From Actinomycetota bacterium (GTDB lineage Bacteria > Actinomycetota > Humimicrobiia > Hakubellales > JAMDDV01): 64,000 nt of DNA. The notes beneath the pieces were generated by a model, which worked only from the letters and a program-made list of their open reading frames with translations, ran no database searches and was not told the DNA's origin. Where the stretch lies: positions 1 to 64,000 of the forward strand of contig JAMDDV010000045.1 in the NCBI GenBank assembly GCA_023488455.1. Direction: 5' to 3'. Below are positions 59,224 to 64,000 of this stretch, piece after piece. The translations under genes and the position numbers were made by a program. The stretch's first letter is position 1. The number at the start of each line of letters is the position of its first letter.

Positions 59224-61479
59224 ATGGAGCACTTTTTTAAAAGCTCTTCGCAAAAAAACGACATTGTAAATTTCATAAAGTTGCTTCTCGGTGAGAGGTG
59301 GACTGAGAAGAGAATATGCTATGTGAAGGAGATCCCGCCGCGGGAGGCGATCTTTACTGAGTTTCCCTCGGTTGTTAATCCCTTGATAGTCAGTGCGCTT
59401 AACTCCCTTGGGATTGATAAGCCCTATCTACACCAGGGGAGAGCTTTTGAACTGGCGATCAGCAATGAGGACATCGTCGTCGTAACCCCGACTGCATCAG
59501 GCAAGACGCTGTGCTATAACGTGCCTGCTTTGAACAAATTCATCGAGGATCCCAGGTCAACATTCTTATACGTATTTCCGACGAAGGCCCTTTCACAGGA
59601 CCAGCTAAAGACGCTTTCTCAGTTAGCTGAAAAATTAAACCTGAAGATCAGCGGGCAGACATTTGACTCTGATACTCCACCAACATCGCGCCAGCAGGCA
59701 AGAGCAGAGTCACAATTCATAATGACAAATCCCGACATGTTGCACACGGGAATTCTGCCCAATCATATGAAGTGGGCAAGGGTTTTATCTAATCTTAAGT
59801 ATGTAGTTATTGACGAAATACACACATATCGTGGTGTTTTTGGAAGTCATGTCACAAATATAGTCCGGAGGCTGAAAAGGATCTGTCAATATTATGATTC
59901 GAATCCGACATTCATATGCTCATCGGCAACCATAAAAAACCCAAAAGAGCTTGCGGAGAAGATAATTGAGCGCCCTGTCATACTAATCGATGAGAATGGA
60001 GCTCCATCAGGCAAAAAGCTGTTCATTCTCTGGAATCCTCCGCTGCGCGCTCCCGAGCTTGGTGAGTTCATCAGGGTTGACTCGTTACTTGAGGCAGAAA
60101 AGATCATAAGGTCAGCGATGGAAAATGATGTCAGCACGATAGCATTTATGCGGAGCCGCAATGACGTTGAGCTACTGACGAAATATTTGCGTGAGAGCTT
60201 ACCACCTGAAAGATCTTCAAAGCTCCGTTCCTACAGGGGCGGATATTTGAAAAACGAGCGACGACAGATTGAAAATGATCTGTTCACAGGAAAGGCAAAT
60301 AGCGTGATAAGCACAAATGCCCTGGAACTCGGAATAGATATAGGAAGTCTCGACCTTTCAATTATCGTCGGATATCCAGGTTCTATGGCCTCTATTTGGC
60401 AAGAGGCGGGAAGGGTCGGGAGGCGTGATGATCTGTCACTTGCCATTTTTGTCGCAACCGACTCACCCATAGACCAGTTTTTGGTCAATAACAATAACTA
60501 CTTTTTCGGACGTCCCGTCGAGTCGGGATATGTGAACCCCAATAATATATATATTCTGCAGAGTCACATTAAGTGCGCGGCCTTTGAGCTCCCGTTTATA
60601 GATGGGGAGTCGTTCGGCGATGAGGAGATACTCCCACTTTTGGAGCTTCTTGATTCGAATGGCATATTAAGACATTCCAATGCAAGATGGCACTGGTGTG
60701 CAGAAGGCTATCCTGCTGATAATGTAAAGCTTCGTTCTGCTACCATTGAAAACTACACGATAGTAAACGATGAAAGCAAAGAGATAATCGGGGAGGTGGA
60801 TGAGGACTCCGCGTTCTGGTTGATATATCCTGGAGCGATATATTTTCACCAGACAGAGCAGTTTATAGTGAAAAGCCTGGATCTTGAGAATCATATCGCG
60901 CATGTGGAGCCAAGCAATGTTGACTATTTCACGCGGCCACGCGGCGAATATGCGATTAAAGTTTTATCAAAAGAAAATGAAAAGGAGAACGACTTATACA
61001 GGGCAGGCTTTGGGGATGTGCGAGTAAACAGCAGGTGTGCTGCTTATATGAAAATAAAATTTGATACTCATGAGCTCGTCGGCTTCGGAGAGGTGTCACT
61101 TCCAGAGATGGAGTTGCAGACACGGGGCACGTGGTTTAGCTTTCCGGGATTAAAGATGGATAAACCGGAGTATCTGGCTTTTTTAAGTGGGTTTGCAAAT
61201 GTGCTATCGAACATCCTTCCATTTTATCTTATGAGCGACAGCACGGATGTGCGCGCTTTTGTTGAGAATCAACTTTACGTCTATGATCAGGTTCCCGGTG
61301 GTATAGGATTTTCCAATAGAATCTTTCACAATTTTGCTGATGTCGTAAAGATGGCGGCTGATGCAGTTGCGAATTGTAAATGCGAGTCCGGTTGTCCTGC
61401 CTGTGTTGGGCCTGTGGCAAGATCAGGTTTGAAAAGGCTTTGTCTGGATGCTTTAGCGCAACTTGCTGATAAAATATAA
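59224..61479 (+). CDS. mrfA: MrfA/YprA-like DEAD-box helicase with DUF1998 domain
   Basis: The 751-residue helicase has T-P-T-A-S-G-K-T (motif I), D-E-I-H (II), S-S-A-T (III) and G-R-V-G-R-R-D (VI). The C-terminal DUF1998 region has a four-cysteine cluster (C-K-C-E-S-G-C-P-A-C). MrfA with its exonuclease partner MrfB repairs mitomycin C-type lesions in Bacillus. It is followed three bases later by the MrfB-like gene, so the pair is complete. Confidence 0.9.
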   Translation: MEHFFKSSSQKNDIVNFIKLLLGERWTEKRICYVKEIPPREAIFTEFPSVVNPLIVSALNSLGIDKPYLHQGRAFELAISNEDIVVVTPTASGKTLCYNVPALNKFIEDPRSTFLYVFPTKALSQDQLKTLSQLAEKLNLKISGQTFDSDTPPTSRQQARAESQFIMTNPDMLHTGILPNHMKWARVLSNLKYVVIDEIHTYRGVFGSHVTNIVRRLKRICQYYDSNPTFICSSATIKNPKELAEKIIERPVILIDENGAPSGKKLFILWNPPLRAPELGEFIRVDSLLEAEKIIRSAMENDVSTIAFMRSRNDVELLTKYLRESLPPERSSKLRSYRGGYLKNERRQIENDLFTGKANSVISTNALELGIDIGSLDLSIIVGYPGSMASIWQEAGRVGRRDDLSLAIFVATDSPIDQFLVNNNNYFFGRPVESGYVNPNNIYILQSHIKCAAFELPFIDGESFGDEEILPLLELLDSNGILRHSNARWHWCAEGYPADNVKLRSATIENYTIVNDESKEIIGEVDEDSAFWLIYPGAIYFHQTEQFIVKSLDLENHIAHVEPSNVDYFTRPRGEYAIKVLSKENEKENDLYRAGFGDVRVNSRCAAYMKIKFDTHELVGFGEVSLPEMELQTRGTWFSFPGLKMDKPEYLAFLSGFANVLSNILPFYLMSDSTDVRAFVENQLYVYDQVPGGIGFSNRIFHNFADVVKMAADAVANCKCESGCPACVGPVARSGLKRLCLDALAQLADKI

Positions 61480-61481
61480 CC

Positions 61482-62765
61482 ATGAGCATCATTGATGATT
61501 TAAGACGTCTTGGTATCTACTCTGAGAAGCTGGAAGAAAGAATAGAGTCAAATAAAATCCTGAAAGCTGAAATTGAGCTGGGCAATTCTGATGCTCTAGA
61601 TTACGAGATAGTTGACTATGATGCTGGACGGTTCAAGTTATATAAGGCAGATTTCTTGTCAGAGTATCTGCACGGCTCATTTCCCCTGTCATCTATTTTT
61701 GAGATGAACCCTTTTGAAATATATGATTTCAGCAGGGTACTCTTTCTTGACAGCGAGACTACTGGGCTTGGCGGGGCAGGTACGGTTGTGTTTTTGATCG
61801 GAATTTTATATTTCGATGGTTCTAAATTCATCTTGGAGCAGCTTTTGATGCGTGATTATGAAGACGAGATAGCAATGCTTGAATATTTCAGGGAGCTTTT
61901 GAGCAGATTTGATGTCATCGTCAGTTTCAACGGGAAATGCTTCGATATCCCGGTGATAGTAGACAGGTACTTTTATAACAGGATTGTTCCGCTTGAATGT
62001 GAGCGGCTTGAACACATCGATTTATTGAATTTTTCAAGAATGCTCTGGGCAGGACTGATTGAGAACTGTAAGCTGAAGACCATTGAGCGCGAACTACTAG
62101 GTTTTGAGCGTAATGGAGATATTGACGGATGGCAGGTTCCATGTATCTATTATGACTATTTGAGAAGCGGTGATGAAAGCAGGCTAAAAGAGGTTATACT
62201 TCACAATAGGTATGATCTATTGTCACTTGTTTCGTTATTGAGCAGGGTCAGCAGATTATTAAACTCGCCTCAGGAGATGGATTTAAGCGATTTTCAGCGG
62301 TGTTTGAAGATCGGGAGATATTACGAGCGAAGAAAAAAGCAAGAAAAGTGCATAGATTTTTATTCCTGGGCTTTTACTACTACATCAAGCCTCAGGGAGA
62401 AGCTCCAGGCAGCTTGCAAATGTTCGTTAAATCTTAAGCGGGTGGGTAAAAATGATGAGGCAGTGAGGTATCTGGAGAGGGCAATCGAGTGCGGATGTGA
62501 GGATGCTTATTTGCTTCAGGAGATCTCAAAGTATTATGAACATAAAAAGAAGGACTATATTCTTGCTCTGGAATATGCAGTGCGTGGATTAGGGGCGCTT
62601 GATGTGTCGAAGAGGAGCGCGTATAGCCCCACGCGCGCGGATTTTATTAAACGAATTTCAAGGATTGAGCGAAAGATTGGCAAGACTGACAGAAAATATA
62701 GGGCGGACGATGGAGGAAAGAATGCAGGGAATAGAGGGCAAGAAGGTTATTCTTCGTGCGCTTGA
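61482..62765 (+). CDS. mrfB: MrfB/YprB-like exonuclease with TPR-like C terminus
   Basis: The 427-residue protein has a DEDD-type exonuclease domain with D-S-E-T-T-G, F-N-G-K-C-F-D and H-N-R-Y-D metal-binding motifs, and a helical, TPR-like C-terminal part from about residue 270. Together with MrfA it forms a DNA repair pair. Its last 40 codons overlap the start of the GNAT gene in another frame. Confidence 0.88.
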   Translation: MSIIDDLRRLGIYSEKLEERIESNKILKAEIELGNSDALDYEIVDYDAGRFKLYKADFLSEYLHGSFPLSSIFEMNPFEIYDFSRVLFLDSETTGLGGAGTVVFLIGILYFDGSKFILEQLLMRDYEDEIAMLEYFRELLSRFDVIVSFNGKCFDIPVIVDRYFYNRIVPLECERLEHIDLLNFSRMLWAGLIENCKLKTIERELLGFERNGDIDGWQVPCIYYDYLRSGDESRLKEVILHNRYDLLSLVSLLSRVSRLLNSPQEMDLSDFQRCLKIGRYYERRKKQEKCIDFYSWAFTTTSSLREKLQAACKCSLNLKRVGKNDEAVRYLERAIECGCEDAYLLQEISKYYEHKKKDYILALEYAVRGLGALDVSKRSAYSPTRADFIKRISRIERKIGKTDRKYRADDGGKNAGNRGQEGYSSCA

Positions 62766-63279
62766 GAAGGAAGATCTGGTCAAGTGTCATCAGTGGATAA
62801 ACGATCTTGAGGTGACAAAATATCTTGAATCGTTTCTTTTTCCAACATCGATGACTCAGGAAGAAAAGTTCTACGAGGAGTTAATTCAAAAAGAAAGTAA
62901 AACAAAAGCTTTTGCCATAGTTAACAGGGAATCGGGGGAGCATATTGGCAACATCGGTCTTGAGAATATAGATCTATACAACAGAAACGCTGAAATCGGT
63001 CTTTTTATTGGCGAAAAACAGTATTGGGGTAAGGGGTTTGGGACTGATGCCATTATTATCCTGATGGATTTTGCCTTCAAACATCTCGGGTTGCATAAGA
63101 TTTATCTTGTAACCTATAAGTTCAATGAGCGCGGGGAAGCCTGTTATCTTAAGTGCGGGTTCAGGGAAGAGGGCATATTAAGGGATCAGAGATTCTGGGA
63201 TGGCAGGTATTGGGATGTGATATTCATGGGTATTCTTGAAGATGAGTTCAGGAAAGTAAGGAAAAGACTTGGGTATTGA
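62722..63279 (+). CDS. GNAT-family N-acetyltransferase (RimJ/RimL-like)
   Basis: The 185-residue protein has the RimJ/RimL pattern: V-I-L-R-A-L-E-K-E-D near the start, N-A-E-I-G-L-F-I-G and Y-W-G-K-G-F-G-T-D for acetyl-CoA binding, and a C-terminal G-F-R-E-E-G. I chose the ATG at 62722, preceded by GGAGGA; earlier in-frame starts overlap mrfB further and give an unlikely basic leader. The substrate is not known. It overlaps mobA by 11 bases. Confidence 0.85.
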   Translation: MQGIEGKKVILRALEKEDLVKCHQWINDLEVTKYLESFLFPTSMTQEEKFYEELIQKESKTKAFAIVNRESGEHIGNIGLENIDLYNRNAEIGLFIGEKQYWGKGFGTDAIIILMDFAFKHLGLHKIYLVTYKFNERGEACYLKCGFREEGILRDQRFWDGRYWDVIFMGILEDEFRKVRKRLGY

Positions 63280-63913
63280 AAAGATTTCCGGGATAATACT
63301 TGCAGGTGGAAAGTCATCCCGGTTTGGTGTTAATAAAGCAGTTCAGAAAACATCTTCAGGCAAGCTGCTTATTGAATTCGTAATTGAGGCTTTAAGCCAG
63401 TTTTGTAATGAAATAATAGTCGCAGGGTCAGGCAGTCCGTTTTTGGACTCACTGGATAAAGTCAGAATTGTAAATGATGAACCTGGACTAAAAGGTCCGA
63501 TTGCCGGTATGGTGTCCGCACTCCGCCTGGCAGAAAACAATATATGCGCAGTTGTTGGATGTGACATGCCATTTGCAAGCCCATCACTTTTTAGAGGACT
63601 TATTACGACGTTAGAAGAAAGTGCTGCACTTATTTGCGTTCCCAGGTGGGATGATTTCCTGGAACCGCTTCATGCTGTTTATTCCAGAAAAACGTTGCCC
63701 ATGCTAATGGATTTTGTAGAAAGAGAGGGTAGGTCGTTGACTGAGTTTATAAAGTGGTGTCATGATAATGCCGAGATTTCCGTTCGTAGGAATGTCGTAT
63801 TTTATAGATATGAGCTTAAAAAGCATGGGGATGACAACTGTGATCCCTTTTTCAATATAAACACAACAGGGGAATTTGAATTTTTTGAAAACTATTGCCA
63901 AAAAGGACTTTAG
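63269..63913 (+). CDS. mobA: MobA, molybdenum cofactor guanylyltransferase
   Basis: The 214-residue protein has the nucleotidyltransferase motif L-A-G-G-K-S-S-R-F-G-V-N-K, the metal-binding G-C-D-M-P-F and a C-terminal N-I-N-T-T, as in MobA. It adds GMP to molybdopterin for enzymes such as formate dehydrogenases. TTG start at 63269, overlapping the GNAT gene by 11 bases. No molybdoenzyme is in the window. Confidence 0.85.
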   Translation: MGIEKISGIILAGGKSSRFGVNKAVQKTSSGKLLIEFVIEALSQFCNEIIVAGSGSPFLDSLDKVRIVNDEPGLKGPIAGMVSALRLAENNICAVVGCDMPFASPSLFRGLITTLEESAALICVPRWDDFLEPLHAVYSRKTLPMLMDFVEREGRSLTEFIKWCHDNAEISVRRNVVFYRYELKKHGDDNCDPFFNINTTGEFEFFENYCQKGL

Positions 63914-63958
63914 GGTTTAAATTATCTCTTATTTTTCTGTGCGGATATCTGCTTATTG

Positions 63959-63987
63959 TTGACACCTGTATGGTGAGAGAATAAGAT
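63959..63987 (+). promoter_or_regulatory. Possible promoter for a gene beyond the right edge
   Basis: TTGACA (63959-63964) is followed after 17 bases by TAAGAT (63982-63987). No coding start is visible before the window ends at 64000. Confidence 0.3.
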
Positions 63988-64000
63988 AAGCATATTAGTT

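Noticed and set aside
1..64000. CRISPR arrays, rRNA or tRNA genes, prophage
   Set aside because: No regular spaced repeats, no recognisable RNA gene and no phage structural genes were seen; the excisionase-like protein at 31058 is embedded in a pilus operon.

Overview
The window comes from an anaerobic bacterium with a strongly redox-centred genome. Oxygen-independent enzymes dominate: HdrABC-FlxABCD, a group 3b-type [NiFe] hydrogenase, complex I without the NADH module, anaerobic ribonucleotide reductase and a corrinoid protein. The Tad pilus locus has no secretin or outer-membrane gene, which suggests a single-membrane envelope. TTG and GTG starts are common and moderate GC is mixed with AT-rich intergenic DNA. 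An uncultured Actinomycetota- or Firmicutes-like lineage is possible, but no marker gene in the window fixes the taxon. I saw no rRNA, tRNA or CRISPR array.

Layout. 1-505: a transposase-like tail next to a truncated ATPase gene. 519-7225 (minus): hdrCBA-flxDCBA, an NADH-linked heterodisulfide-reductase complex. 7471-11849 (plus): hydBGDA hydrogenase and its protease, divergent from hdr across a spacer with two Rex-like sites. 11926-21480: an 11-gene complex I (nuoABCDHIJKLMN without EFG). 21561-27672: a second, nine-gene complex I-like operon (A,B,C,D,H,I,J,K,N types) in which residues for quinone binding and proton channels are replaced. 27783-29527: pncA-pncB NAD salvage. 29695-38583: a Tad/Flp pilus operon from a near-perfect promoter. 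38704-39276: a ribbon-helix-helix antitoxin and a frameshifted MazF toxin. 39376-44664: sugar-isomerase-like protein, RuBisCO-like protein, DhnA-type aldolase and a DeoR regulator. 44873-54472: corrinoid protein, sugar-type ABC transporter, cupredoxin lipoprotein, LacI regulator and two UroD-family proteins. 54665-56473 (minus): MgtC, PHP and Rrf2 proteins. 56644-63913: nrdR-nrdD, mrfA-mrfB, a GNAT acetyltransferase and mobA.

How it may work together. The hydrogenase, Hdr-Flx complex and complex I form an electron hub joining H2, NAD(P)H, ferredoxin and a thiol/disulfide or quinone pool; Rex-like sites would tie two of these operons to the NADH/NAD+ ratio. Both complex I-type operons lack NuoEFG, so their electrons must come from something other than direct NADH oxidation, such as ferredoxin.

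The most promising undescribed material is (1) the second complex I-like operon with its rebuilt active sites and (2) the corrinoid/ABC/UroD regulon. In the latter, two promoters 6 kb apart carry the same paired AAAACGTTTT operators just after the -10 box. This links the transporter and corrinoid protein to the LacI gene and the two UroD-type methyltransferases, and suggests uptake and demethylation of a methylated, perhaps sugar-like, compound.
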